Made by a program: the position numbers and the translations under genes
The notes under the pieces: generated by a model
Seen by the model: the letters and a program-made list of their open reading frames with translations, nothing else
Told to the model about the DNA's origin: nothing
The model's database searches: none
NCBI GenBank assembly: GCA_037976565.1
Contig: CP137668.1
Coordinates: 2,996,261 to 3,060,260 of the forward strand
Direction: 5' to 3'
DNA from: Mesocentrotus franciscanus
Lineage: Eukaryota > Echinodermata > Echinoidea > Camarodonta > Strongylocentrotidae
DNA length: 64,000 bases
Shown: piece after piece, positions 46,252-57,440 of the stretch
How positions within the stretch are numbered: the first letter of the stretch is position 1
How the letters are laid out: each line of letters opens with the position of its first letter

Positions 46252-47555
46252 CTATAATTTTTGTTTAATTATTTCTGAAATTTTAAGTAGTGTCATGATT
46301 TCCTGTGGATGTGATAAATTAGTTTCTACGAGTAACATAGCTCTTTCTGTAATGTACTTCGGGCATTCGGTGAGAAAGTGGTTTACAGTTTCGATAAGTC
46401 CTATGCAGTTATTGCAATGGCCTGTCGGGTGTATATTTAATCTGAAGAGATCTAAGTTCAAACCTATCACCCCTAGTCTCAATCTATGGAGAACACTTTC
46501 TTCAAATCTGTTCAGATTACATAAATATGGTTGATTTACTGCAGGCAGTATCTGCCTAAGAAAACTGTAAGAGTTATTCCATCTGTCTTGCCAGAGTTTT
46601 ATATACTTGTTGGTAATAATACTCTTTATCTCAGAAAAGGATAACTTATTACAAATTTCAATGTTATTTTGTAAAGCAGATTTTGCATAAAAATCTGCCA
46701 TTTCATTTCCGTGTACACCGCAATGGCTAGGAATCCATTCTAAGTATATGTGTTTTCCTTGATAAGATAATTTTGTATTTAAAGTAATAATTTCAGTTAC
46801 AAATGTAATATCTTTTTCATCCTTTATGGCAAGCAGGGCGCTTACGGAGTCACAAAAAATAACAATGTCAACATACACATCAATGTTCTCCAGCCAATTG
46901 AGCGCAAGGACGATTGCAGCCAGTTCGGCTCTGAAAGATGATGTATGATCCGCCAATCGTTTGGCCTGGTGAAAGGAAAAGGCTGGTACATAAAAGAAGC
47001 AGAACTTATTCCAAGATTTGGAACCTTTGACCCATCTGTATAGATGTGCAGTTGTATTGGCCATTTGGTGCCAATAAATTCTAAGCTGCGTTGACGTAAA
47101 TAAGATGGGTTTTCATGTATGTTCACTATTTCGCTTAATTCTATCGACACGTTTGGAGTATTAATTTTCCAAGGGGGGAAACTAGGTATAGTGTAGGGTT
47201 CGATAGTACAATGTTTCATTAGTTCTGTTCTGCATCCAAATGGCTTGTTATTCTTTTGATGCTTCAAAAGTTCCATTTGCCAGCTTGGCTTAACATTTAA
47301 TGTGACAGGGTGATCTCGATGCATTTTAATCTTTTGCCTGAATCTGTCGGCCAGCATCTGTCTTCTTAAGTCTAAGGGCATTTCACCTAATTCAACTTGT
47401 AATGAATCTAATGATGTAAGAGGAAGAGCCCCTGCACAAATTCTCAAGGCTTGATATTGAATAGAGTCCAGTGATTTCTTTATACTTAAAGCCGCACTGT
47501 CATAGGCTTCACAACCAAAATCTAATAATGATCTAATCAGTGCTCGATATACCAT
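46252..47555 (-). pseudogene. LINE ORF2 C-terminal part: RNase H
   Basis: 46842-47555 reads into HIYTDGSKV (first catalytic Asp). After a frame change, 46252-47064 supplies SFRAELAAIVLAL (Glu), FCDSVSALLAI (Asp) and WIPSHCGVHGNEMADFYAK (last Asp), a complete RNase H set, then the C-terminal zinc-like CNNCIGLIETVNHFLTEC. Confidence 0.88.
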
Positions 47556-47601
47556 TAGAAGGGATTTCGAGGAGCTTCCCCATGTAGTCCCAGTAAGGCA
47601 C

Positions 47602-48776
47602 CTAAGAATGTTTAGTTTTTTTACATCTAAGGACTACGGCATCTATGTGCGTCTTCCATGAAAGTCTTTTGTCAAATATAAGTCCTAAGAAATGCTTCTT
47701 TGATTGGAATATAAGTGCGTCGTTGTTTAATTTCAATTCTGGGTATTTTGCTTTATTGTTTTTAGTAAATAACACAGGAAAGGTTTTACTCTGTGAGAGG
47801 CGAAAGCCCCATTTAGTAAACCATTCACTCAGTGTGTTCAGATAGCACTGTATTCTGTTTGAAATAAATTCTATGTTATTACCTGACATCCAGATAACAC
47901 AGTCATCAGCATATATAGATGTAGTGATTAATTCATCCGTTGGAATATCACCCATCATAATATTGTACAAAATAGGACTTAAGACACTCCCTTGAGGGAG
48001 GCTGTTGTACATTTCATTTAATTTTGACTCTTCTTTTCCAATTTTTACTTGAAAAGTCCGTTCTTTCAGATAATTATAGAGAAAATCTAGCATATTACCT
48101 GTAATACCATGTGCTGAAAGTTTGTAAATAAGACCTTTGATACAAAGTCTGTCATATGCCTTTTCAATATCAAGAAAGATTGCTAATGTATATTCACCAA
48201 CATTAATGCTTCTTTGGATGGCATTCTCTAAAAGTACAATGTTATCCGTCACCCCACGTTTACTACGAAAGCCAGTCATGAGGGGAGGGAGTATATTATT
48301 CTTTTCTACATACCATTGTAGTCTATTCTTTATAATCCGTTCTAGTATCTTGGCAAAACACGAGGAAAGTGCTATGGGTCGGTACGACGATACCTTTGTG
48401 GGGTCTTTATCCTGTTTTAACACAGGTATTAGGATAGAGTGTTTCAGACTGGGAGGTATTTTACCTGTATCCCATATTAAGTTCATGACCTTTAGCATAT
48501 ATTGTTTTGCCTTCTGAGGAAGTTTTTGATAGACCTGATAAGGGATCTTGTCTTTTCAGGGGCTGATTGTTTACATGTGTTTAGAGTTCTTTGCAATTCA
48601 AAAAGCGTGAAAGGTTCATTCAAGACATGCTCCATTCCCCGCTTCAGTGATTTCGTGACACGTTGCTCGACATTTTTGTTTCCTTTTATTTCTGGACATT
48701 CTTCAACATTACTTATTGACTGGAAGAACTTAGAAAGCCTCAGTCTTTTCACTGTTACAAATGATTTCTTTTTCAT
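47602..48776 (-). pseudogene. LINE ORF2 middle part: reverse transcriptase
   Basis: 48492-48776 is the linker in one frame. 47602-48498 carries RT motifs: SSYRPIALSSCFAKILERI, TGFRSKRGVTDNI, FLDIEKAYDRL, SLPQGSVLSPILYN and SIYADDCVIWM. Catalytic aspartates are present. Frame changes occur at about 48495 and 47580. Confidence 0.88.
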
Positions 48777-49965
48777 TTTCTATCAGGACTGACATATTTT
48801 TTGTTTTTTTGACAGATACCCCCTTTAACCGTTTAATGGTAGACCATACCTCTGATTCTGGTACAAAGCGGTTGAGTCTTAAACAAAACTCTTGCCAGTA
48901 ATTTCGTTCTGCTTGGCGAAGAGTTTTTTGTACTTCTGATTTTTTTTTCAAATATATAGTTAGGTTTTCTGTTGAAATGTGTCTCTTTAATCTATTATTT
49001 GCCCTGTTTCTTTCTTTGATACTTTTTGTACAGGCTTTTGTCCACCAAGGGACAGGGTCGTGTTTTTTCTTTCTCCTCTGGGGCATTATTTCTTTAATAG
49101 TCTCTGATAAACTTTTGATAAAACATTTATACATTTTCGTAGGGTCGGTAAAATTGCCACTATGTTCAATTTTATGTTCACATTTTTCGGCGAATGTGTT
49201 CCAATCAAAATTTTTAAAAGACCAAGTTGTTACCTCATTTTCCTTCTCGCTGTTGCTGTTCACTTGCCCAGCTCGGTCCAGTAATATCTGGGTGGAGATG
49301 GGAAAATGGTCACTACCGGTGTGCCGCAAAACTTCCCACGAGCATAGGCAAGATAGTTTTGGGGAGGTTATGCTAAGATCCAAACAAGAAATGTTCCCAG
49401 TGCGTGGATCTATTCTGGTTCCTGTTCCGTCGTTCAAAATTATAAAGTTATTGTCATGTGTGAATTTTTCAATTATGTGCCCATTTTGGTCTATCTTTGC
49501 ACTACCCCACACAGGATTGTGGGAGTTGAAGTCCCCAACTATAAGGAATAGATTATCTTCTAGTTTGTTAATCATCCTGTTTAAAATAAACTCGTCTAAT
49601 TTTTTGCAAGGGTTATAGAAATTTATTATGGAGATTTTCGATCCAGCAGCATGTATTTTAATATGCTGTATTTCGAATTCTTTGTCATTGACAGGATATT
49701 CATAGTTGATGGAATCATGCACATAAATAGCACATCCTCCTTTAGATTGGTTTTCCCTGTTTCTAATAAAACATGTATATTCAGGGATTTGCAATATTCT
49801 AACATCATTAAACCATGTTTCCTGAACACAAATCAAATGGTACTTTACATCTTGATATGAATCTAAGTATTTTATAAGTTCAGGACCGTGATTTAGAAGT
49901 CCCTGCGCGTTCCATTGCAATATGGTTAGCGCTGTCATCATCGTTACTATGTTATACCAGTACAT
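48730..49965 (-). pseudogene. LINE ORF2 N-terminal part: AP-type endonuclease
   Basis: A 411-codon open frame with the APE-type motifs: LQWNAQGLLNH, CVQETWF, INFYNPCKK, IVGDFNSHNPVWGS, SCLDLSI and TGSDHFPI. All catalytic blocks appear intact. The frame shifts near 48750, before the RT. Confidence 0.88.
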
Positions 49966-50137
49966 CTTTAGGGTCTTGTTTTACTTTTTGTTTGAGCAGC
50001 CTCTCAGCTGCTACTTTTACTGAGGACGAAATCTCCTTCTCAGATTTTCCATCAGTAAAAGTGAGAATAAGTTGCGTAATGAAAGAGATTAATTGCTCAT
50101 CACTCATTAATGTTACTAGGTTATCTCGAGGGGACTT

Positions 50138-51350
50138 CTATTTCGGTTTTTCATCCTTTCTTATTAGTTTACTTCTTTGTGCGTTTGTATGCAGCGGGGT
50201 TTTCCAAGGCTGGGGATCTGGTTGCGGGATGGCGTTTTCAGGGCGGATTGATGTGGGTGACCTCACTGGTCGGGGAGGAAGAGGGAAGATATCTGAGTTA
50301 ACATCTTGGGAGGGTTGTGATTTAGGAGGTCGGCTCTTGGTTTCTGCTGTGGTTTTCTTGCTCCGACAGCATTTTTGCAGCTTGTGCATATGAAAGATTG
50401 TTTTTTACTTTTACTATTTGCACCTTTTTAGCTTTCTTTGCTTCGGGACAGCCGTCAAAGGCTGCCGAGTGATTTCCGCCACAATTTATACATGACGGTC
50501 TATCTTTTTTATTACATTCGTCAAATTGATGGTTTTCTCCACATCTGACACACCTCATCTTTGCCCTGCATTGAGCTATCCCGTGGCCATAGCGTTGGCA
50601 TTGAAAGCATCTCAATACGGGGGGAATGTATTGTTTAACCTCAAACATTTGGTAGCACATAGTTACGCTGTTGGGGAGGTTTGGTTTATTGAATGTAAGG
50701 ATGACACTTCTCATTGGGATAAAATTGGGCCTGTTTTCTTCACTTTCAATTGTCTTTACATTTGATTTCGACCTTTTCGTTATTCTTTTCACTTCAACTA
50801 CTCCTTGGTGTTTCAATTCATTGAGAATTTCGTTGTCTGTCATTTCTGTCGGTACTCCGTAGATAACCCCTCTCACAACCAGCTGCTTTTCTGTAACTTT
50901 TACTGGGGTGGTTCCTATGTTATTAATTTGAGATTTGAGTGCCTTTACTTGTTTGTGGTTTATGCATTTGATTAGGAGACCTTGAGCTGTGGGTTTAATA
51001 AATTCTACCGGGTTTGGACAAACTTCACGGATATTTCTTGCTATAGTAATGGGATTCACATTCTTTAGCGATTTTGATTTATCAATGGGGGTAATTAATA
51101 CTTTGAGTTCCGATTGGCGGTTCTGGGTTGATGTATTGAATACAGACTCAGTACGTGTATTTTGGTCTTCTGAGGAAGAAGATTCTGTTCTCATTGACAG
51201 ATTTTCAATTGCAATGCTTCCTTCGCGCCTGCGTTTGATTCTCGGTTTCTGCTCCCTACGGGAGTATTTTACTGTTCGGAATTCATCTTCGTCATTGGAT
51301 TGTAAAGGCGGTGGCTCTTCGCCCTGGCCGGTGTGTGTTACTCCGGCCAT
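50138..51350 (-). pseudogene. LINE ORF1: gag-like protein with three zinc knuckles
   Basis: A 342-codon frame starting MAGVTHTGQ, with a basic N-terminal part, an RRM-like middle (VVRGVIYGVPTEMTDNEI) and three CCHC-type knuckles (CFQCQRYGHGIAQC, CVRCGENHQFDEC, CINCGGNHSAAFDGC). Past a frameshift near 50350 a proline-rich end continues to 50138. Known role: nucleic-acid binding in the RNP. Confidence 0.85.
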
Positions 51351-52243
51351 GCCTGGGTTGGTTGCCTGAAAAGGGCGGGAGATTCAAGCAGGGAGTGTGC
51401 AGTCTACCGTGTAATTAAGGGTGCGGTATGTGTTAGTAGCCCACAAGACTTGCTTACCTTCTGACTCTGATCCTAAGTATCGGCCTGTATGAATCCACTA
51501 TAATTTTAATCCAAAGTTCATCAGTATAAAGAAGCAAAATAGTCCCAAATTATCCAGTACTGAGGCAAAAAATCAACAATTTTGGCCAAAATCTACAAGA
51601 AATCTACAAGCTCCTAGAGAGCTTCTGAAAAGCACGTCCGCTCGTCTGCGTGGACTGCGTGGTCTAGCAGTCCTTCAATAGTCTCTTTTCAGACATCATT
51701 TCTTCAAGTTATAGTCAAGATATAGTGTTATTATCAGATTGCAAAAATTTTCATGCAACCTATAAGTCAAGTGCGAAAATGTTATGGGTCTGCATGAGTT
51801 TAAATAGTCTGCATTTCAGACCAAATTAGTTCATCTGGAATTAGTCTTAAGTTCAAATACACAAAAATAAATAGTATTTCAGTTCAAGGCTCCTTGGCCT
51901 GGAATTCCCTCTGGTCTTCTCGCGACAATAATAGCACCAGCTTGTGAAAAGGACGTTCTTGTTCATGCAGAGGGCTTTTACGTTTACCACTGTCATCGAT
52001 CCTGGAGTTCCTAACTGCTAGCTTCACCTTGCGAACAAGGACCTTAATGGCTCTTGCTAATGGCCACAAGTTTCCCGGCACGTTATCGTCCTTCACAGTG
52101 ACAACATCGTCGATTGCTACTTCTCGTTGTGGACGCGTCCACCTCTGTCTGGTCTGCAGATTTTGAAGAAATTCTTTCCCCAGCGATCTTCGAATTCAAT
52201 GAGGAGATGTTGCACTCTTCTCCATCTTTTTCTCGAATACAGG

Positions 52244-52809
52244 TCAGCACTCTGGAAACTCTGGAGGAAGAAGCATCTTAGATTTCATCGTAATGAGGTG
52301 ATATGGGGTTAAAGGTGCTGGATGTGTTGGGTTGTTGAGATGATTTACCGTCAGTGGCCTGTTGTTAACGAATGCAGCTGCTTCACACATCAGATTTCGC
52401 AGAGATTCGTCATCGAGTTGTCTACCACAATGGTACATCAGAGTGTTCAGCACACTGCGAACAGATCTATTTTGCCTTTCCCATGCTCCTCCCATATATG
52501 GCTTGCAGAGGAAGCATTAAAGGCAAACTAAACGTAGTCACATCCTTCCTTCAACAGGTTGTTTTTTACCTTCAGGTGATCCATCTTTGACCAGGCTTTC
52601 ATTAATTCTGCATCCCCACCAACAAAGTTCGTTCCTCTGTCACATCTCAATTGACGCACCAAACCTGTTACAGCTACAAAGCGACGATATGCTTGAATTA
52701 ATGCATCTGTGGTTAAGCTGTTAAGTGTCTCGATATGCACTGCTCTAGAGGCTATGCACGTAATCAGAAGGCCATATTGTTTTACTTCTTTTCTACCGTC
52801 CTTCATCAC
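52244..52809 (-). pseudogene. BEL/Pao integrase, broken
   Basis: The core reads LITCIASRAVHIETLNSLTT, LRCDRGTNFVGG (52528-52809) and continues in another frame as GGAWERQNRSVRSVL and LRNLMCEAAAFVNNRPL (52244-52495), typical of BEL/Pao. Confidence 0.85.
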
Positions 52810-53810
52810 CCATGGTATGTTAAAGGTGATGCTTGTTTCATTCGGTCTGAAGGTAGGTCAGACATCTTTTTAGTTTGAACTGGGCTGCGTAGTCTGTTGC
52901 AGGTGACACATTTCTTTATAAACTCGGATACTTGGTTGCTGTTTCAAAGTACCCGAAACCCATTTTCTCTGATCTGGTTCAGTATCATACTTCTCCCTTG
53001 GTGTGCTGTTTGTTCATGGCAATGACGTTTCACCAACTCTGTGATGTGGTGATTCTCTGGGAGAAGGATGCCTTCTTTTATAAGAATCATCTCCTCTACG
53101 AATTCGTCCTCCTAGCTACCCTCAGGATTACACTGTCATCTAGGAAGGCATCTAGTCCATGGAGACGGCCTCTTCTCTTTATCTGACGTGTTCTCAGTCT
53201 GTCAGGCAGATCGTGATATCCTCTTACAGAGTTTAAGATTTAAATTTCATCGCCAAAAGCTTCCTTCTGCCATGCTTCAGCATTTTAATTTCTGCTTGTT
53301 GAATATATTGCACAGCAACATCGTCCTTGGTAGTTAGTTTGCCACTTGCCTTCCCAGTTCTGTACAACGCTGTTTCATGCGGGAGAATCGCCTGGAAGCA
53401 CTTCAAATATCACTTCATCATTAACTGGAGAAATTGATTTTTCCCACAGCATCTCTGGTCTATGTAGCCACTTTGACTCCTTCAACTGATGTACTGTTAA
53501 GCCTCTTGATGCTCCATCAACATGATTATTTTCTGGATTCTACATATCTCCATTGGGAGGGAGCTGAATGATCTCGGATTTGTTGAATTTGGTTGCCTAC
53601 GAAAACATGAAAACGTCTTTCAGTGTTCTTGATATATCTGAGCACCACTCTGCTATCCGTCCAGAACACATGCTCAACATTAGCAGTCAAGAAATGTCTT
53701 GATTTTCACAGCAACAGCTGTATAAGCTCTACGCGATGTATATCGTTACATACTTCAACAGTGATACTCTAGCCTTTCCAATCACAATTGTACAGTGTAC
53801 TCATGTATGT

Positions 53811-54519
53811 TCACTGTTCATACCCATTCGTACTTGCATCACAGAAATGATGAAGCTGTGCAAATTCAATTTCTCCAAATTCTGAAGGTTTGTAGCTTTC
53901 CTCTCGATAGAACTGACTGACGATGCTTTGCACAATTCTTGAAGAATTTACTTGGATCAGATCCACAGCTTGCTCTGTAGTAAGCATGGATTTTAAACCC
54001 ATCATCCACGTAGAAATCTTGATGAATGAAGCACTTCACATCTTCTCCGAAGTTAGCACAGCCTGGAGAAGAGGCTGCACCAAACAAGTGAACTCTTATC
54101 TTGAATTCACAAGGCTCCTCGGCGAAGTTCCCATTGTTCCACCATAGGAATCGCAAGTATTATCTGTCTTCCTCATTGACTCTGTACCGTTGGAACATTT
54201 CAACCAAATTGTTTGTCAAATCAGGTCCAGTTAGAAGGTGTGAGTTCAAAGACTGTCCTTTGTAAAGTTTTTTAGGTTGAAGCACACCATGATGTGGTAT
54301 GTAACACACTGGGTCAACAGTAGTGTGATTTGGAGCGGGCTCTGTATATCCTTTCTCCAGAAGTGTGGTCCTTACCTCTGAATACTTTTTATGGTACTCT
54401 GCGTCTTGTTTGAATTTCCTTTTCAAGTGTTCCTGTCTGACCTTTGCAAGATACATGTTGTCTGGCAAGCTTGACTCTCTCATCTTTAAAGGTAAGTGGC
54501 ATTTCATAATGCCCATCAT
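53811..54519 (-). pseudogene. BEL/Pao reverse transcriptase, broken
   Basis: Reads YIPHHGVLQPKK, then LNSHLLTGPDLTNNLVEMF, FLWWNNGN, FGAASSPGCANF and HQDFYVDDGFK (the YVDD box near 54020). The segment that should hold catalytic motif A, between EMFQRYR and VNEEDR, is deleted. Confidence 0.8.
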
Positions 54520-54776
54520 CAGAATTGTTTTTTTTTGTTTTGGTCTCTCATGATATTCATGAACTTGACATCGTTTTGTGAGAATGCTGCTCCTTCATGA
54601 TTCACATCTGAGAAATCAGCTTCCAGCAATTTCATCACAGTTGAAGGCCCTATTTCTTCCTTGATTGAACTCCTATGTGCAAACAGCACATTTTTGCTTT
54701 CATTCTTCAGATCACTGGGAACCTCACAGGCTGTCAAGCAATGACTGACGCCAATGGGGTTATCAACCTTCGTGAA

Positions 54777-55623
54777 TTAAATATCTCTCAAGATACCCAC
54801 GATACTCCAATCAAGATCCGTTCTTAGTCCAGTCGGTCCATTGTTGTCAACCGGAGGGGTGACGTCTCTAGGAATGAGTGCACATGCACAATCGTAGCCA
54901 ATCAACAGTCCCACTTCACAATCTTGTAGAGGTATCAAATGTTTGGCAACACGTGATAGGTGTGGAATACCCTTCTCCATATCTGGAGTTGGTATGTGCT
55001 CCTTATCTGCTGGTATGCACTCTCTTGTCTAATTTGTAGGAATAATTTTTTCCTCTCCATCATTAGCTCTGATAGTGAGGCCCTTAATATCGTTCACTTG
55101 GTACTTTTTCATCCATAGCAGACATCTTAGACAGCAGGAGGTTAACCTTGACTCCATACGGACCCATCTCATTCTTTGTCTGTTGCAGAAGAAAGGTTGT
55201 ATCTGATTGTGTATCCAACAATGCATATAGCCATATACCATCCTTTCATCTCTGACTTTGGGATGCCAAACAATCATCGTGTTCTTCATATTCGTTAGCT
55301 TAATAGTCAGCAGCTCGATGTTTGATAGATGCATAAGAACGAGAAGTTTTAGTCTCATCGTGACTCTCTTCTGAATTCTTGCTCTGTTCATATTTCTTCC
55401 TATTCTCATGAAGGGATGAGGGATGTCGACCGTGACAAGTTTTACAAGTGTTCGTTCTCTTGCAGGACATGGACATGTGTCCAGCTTTCAAGCATCCATA
55501 ACAAAGACCTCTCTCTTTGATGTATATCTTTCGGTCTGACATGACTTTTGCTGTAAATTCACTGCAATCACCTAGCAAGTGATCCTCTTTACACAGAGAA
55601 AAGTGTACATGTTTTTTTCTCAC
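54777..55623 (-). pseudogene. BEL/Pao zinc knuckle and protease region, broken
   Basis: 55300-55623 has HFSLCKEDHLLGDCSEF and CYGCLKAGHMSMSC. 55029-55409 and 54777-54980 carry the protease-region remnant, including LIGYDCACALIPRDV. The frames do not join. Confidence 0.75.
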
Positions 55624-56043
55624 TTGACCTCTTTTCCTTTGAACTAGTCACTTGTGTGTGAAGGGTTCTGACATCTGACGCATGCTTACCCTTCTCTGAT
55701 CTTCCATCTCTGAGGTCCTGAAGAGATGTGACTGGATAGCATGCTTTCTTGGCTTCCTCTTCCATGAAGTTGGCAAAGACATGGAACGGTCGAAAGTTTC
55801 CATGATCCCACCAGCCAATCTAGTAATTTGGCAAGCACCTTCCGATTCTCTCTGTTTTCATTCAGGTGGTGAATATTGCTGTCACGCACTGAGCGAGAAA
55901 GTCTGAGAGTCTTCGCAGACCATATGCGTCCTTGGCAGCTATCTTGGGCCATTTCTCTAACTTGTCTCTGAATGCGTTGCTGCAATACTCCAAGAGCATC
56001 ATAATAGGCCTAAACCATCTCATCTCCTATGTCGATACATCTT

Positions 56044-56478
56044 CGCGTTTATCGACCAAATTTTTGCCTAGAATCAGCGTTTTCAAACGTCTTTCAGGCA
56101 AATTTTTAAGGCGATAAACGCAAAGCCCTATTTCAAACGTCTTTAGATATGGGCATATTGTAACGCCGAAAAAGGTGCGTTTTGAATGTGACATACAGCC
56201 AGAATCACGTTTCTGAGACACGATAAACGCAAAGCTGTTTTGAACCCCACATACAAATCGGACCTTCCCATATAGCTCTATGGACCTTCCCAGGCTAATC
56301 CGCTTCCAAGGTCAAACGGCGCAAAGCAGCTGGGCAGAGACAAGGCCTTTATTTTGAATCGTGAAGAGACGATAAACGCGACATCCCGAGAATCACGTTC
56401 GTATAGTGGGGTTCGATAGTGGGGTTCGATAGTGGGGTTCGATATGTACATATCTGATGGCAAGACCCGATAAACGCA
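56044..56478. mobile_element. MITE-like insertion in BEL gag with repeated GATAAACGC
   Basis: CGCGTTTATCG near 56045 is inverted as CGATAAACGCA near 56468. GATAAACGC occurs four times and its inverse once. The gag frame breaks at both ends. Three copies of a TAGTGGGGTTCGA unit lie at 56404-56445. Confidence 0.6.
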
Positions 56479-57059
56479 CCCAGACTATATCTAGATTCCT
56501 CTATACCAGAAGCGTCATTCTCCTCCGCAAGCAGAGCCTGGAGCTTGTTTGCAGATCTGCGCTATGATGTAATAGCTTTCTTCAGCTCCTTCATCTTGAA
56601 GTAAGTCGAGTTGATACTCGATTCCCTTCTTTATGGATGTGATCGTACGATGTGGTCTTTCTTCATCCATGTTTCAATGAACTCTATCTTTCTTAAATTA
56701 GGTAGAAAAATGAGTTTTTACTGAAGCATCCGTCAAAGTTCAAAGATCTGTTGGTTGTTACGGGAAGTTGCTTTATTTCCTTTTAACTTTCTGTAGCCTT
56801 TCACATATATTCCATGGCTCTTCGTTGCTCCATTACCATTGCTCCGTGAGAACTCCTTGCTGCCTTCTTACATCAGAGAAAAACTACATAATTTGCCAGG
56901 ATGCGACAAGAAAATCAAATATTGGCTCTCTGGCAGATCGAATTATATAGGTGCCATCTTTCCACACCCAAATCAGTGACCACAAGGTGGCGCTATACAA
57001 TTACTTCGAGATTATTTTAATTAACGTAGGTCGGTCAACTTGTTAGCGACTGCGGTTAC

Positions 57060-57440
57060 ATATGGATTAAAATCGTATTTTTATTTTGGACATGTACTAA
57101 TATCTGAAGTACTTCCTTTAGGTTGCAATATATGTAGGCCTTGTGAGGAGGGGTCAAATTTTCTGCAGTTACGTTGACGACATATTAACATGTGGACCCG
57201 ATCGGCTAGCTGAGGCGATGAGCCGTGTTTAGTTAATGCAGTCATACGATGATGCAATCAAATCAATAGCTAGTTTTTAGGTCGACAGCTTGCGAGTTTC
57301 AAAGCTTTAGATTTCGAGCTTTCAGAGAGCTGTTACTCCTCGGACAGACACTGAACTGGCATATAACTGATATTCTAGTATTCTATGGCTTATAAGCTTC
57401 CGTTGATATATAATTCATCTATTTCCTTTTTAGGAAACTA
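57060..57440. repeat. Scrap of receptor unit: CCP exon end plus 3' flank
   Basis: 57060-57150 resembles 30195-30275, including the 3' end of the CCP exon, and 57150-57440 resembles about 25235-25560 of the 3' flank. It is diverged and rearranged relative to unit A. Confidence 0.6.

Larger units (their letters stand above)
46140..51880 (-). mobile_element. I-group LINE with gag-like ORF1, EN, RT and RNase H
   Basis: Full domain set on the minus strand: ORF1 (50322-51350), endonuclease (48730-49965), RT (47602-48498) and RNase H (46252-47064). 51370-51880 is probably 5' leader. The 3' side runs into a homopolymer (46140-46162). RNase H after RT and three CCHC knuckles in ORF1 point to the I superfamily (I/Nimb/ingi-like). 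ORF2 is open apart from about four single-frame shifts that each return to the original frame, so the copy looks young. Confidence 0.85.
51884..56700 (-). mobile_element. BEL/Pao LTR retrotransposon, internal region only, decayed
   Basis: Minus-strand order: gag remnant (55686-56700, interrupted), zinc knuckle CYGCLKAGHMSMSC (about 55480), protease region LLIGYDCACALIPRDV (about 54870), RT (53811-54519), integrase core and C-terminal part (52244-52809), and the chromo-like end (51884-52096, NLWPLARAIKVL). No matching LTR pair was found at either end, and no envelope frame. Many stops and frameshifts. Confidence 0.85.

Noticed and set aside
48977..49618. 213-codon plus-strand frame
   Set aside because: Antisense shadow of the LINE endonuclease, which carries clear catalytic motifs on the minus strand.
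51884..56700. Endogenous retrovirus
   Set aside because: Protease, RT and integrase motifs are BEL/Pao type, no envelope frame is seen, and no LTRs were found.
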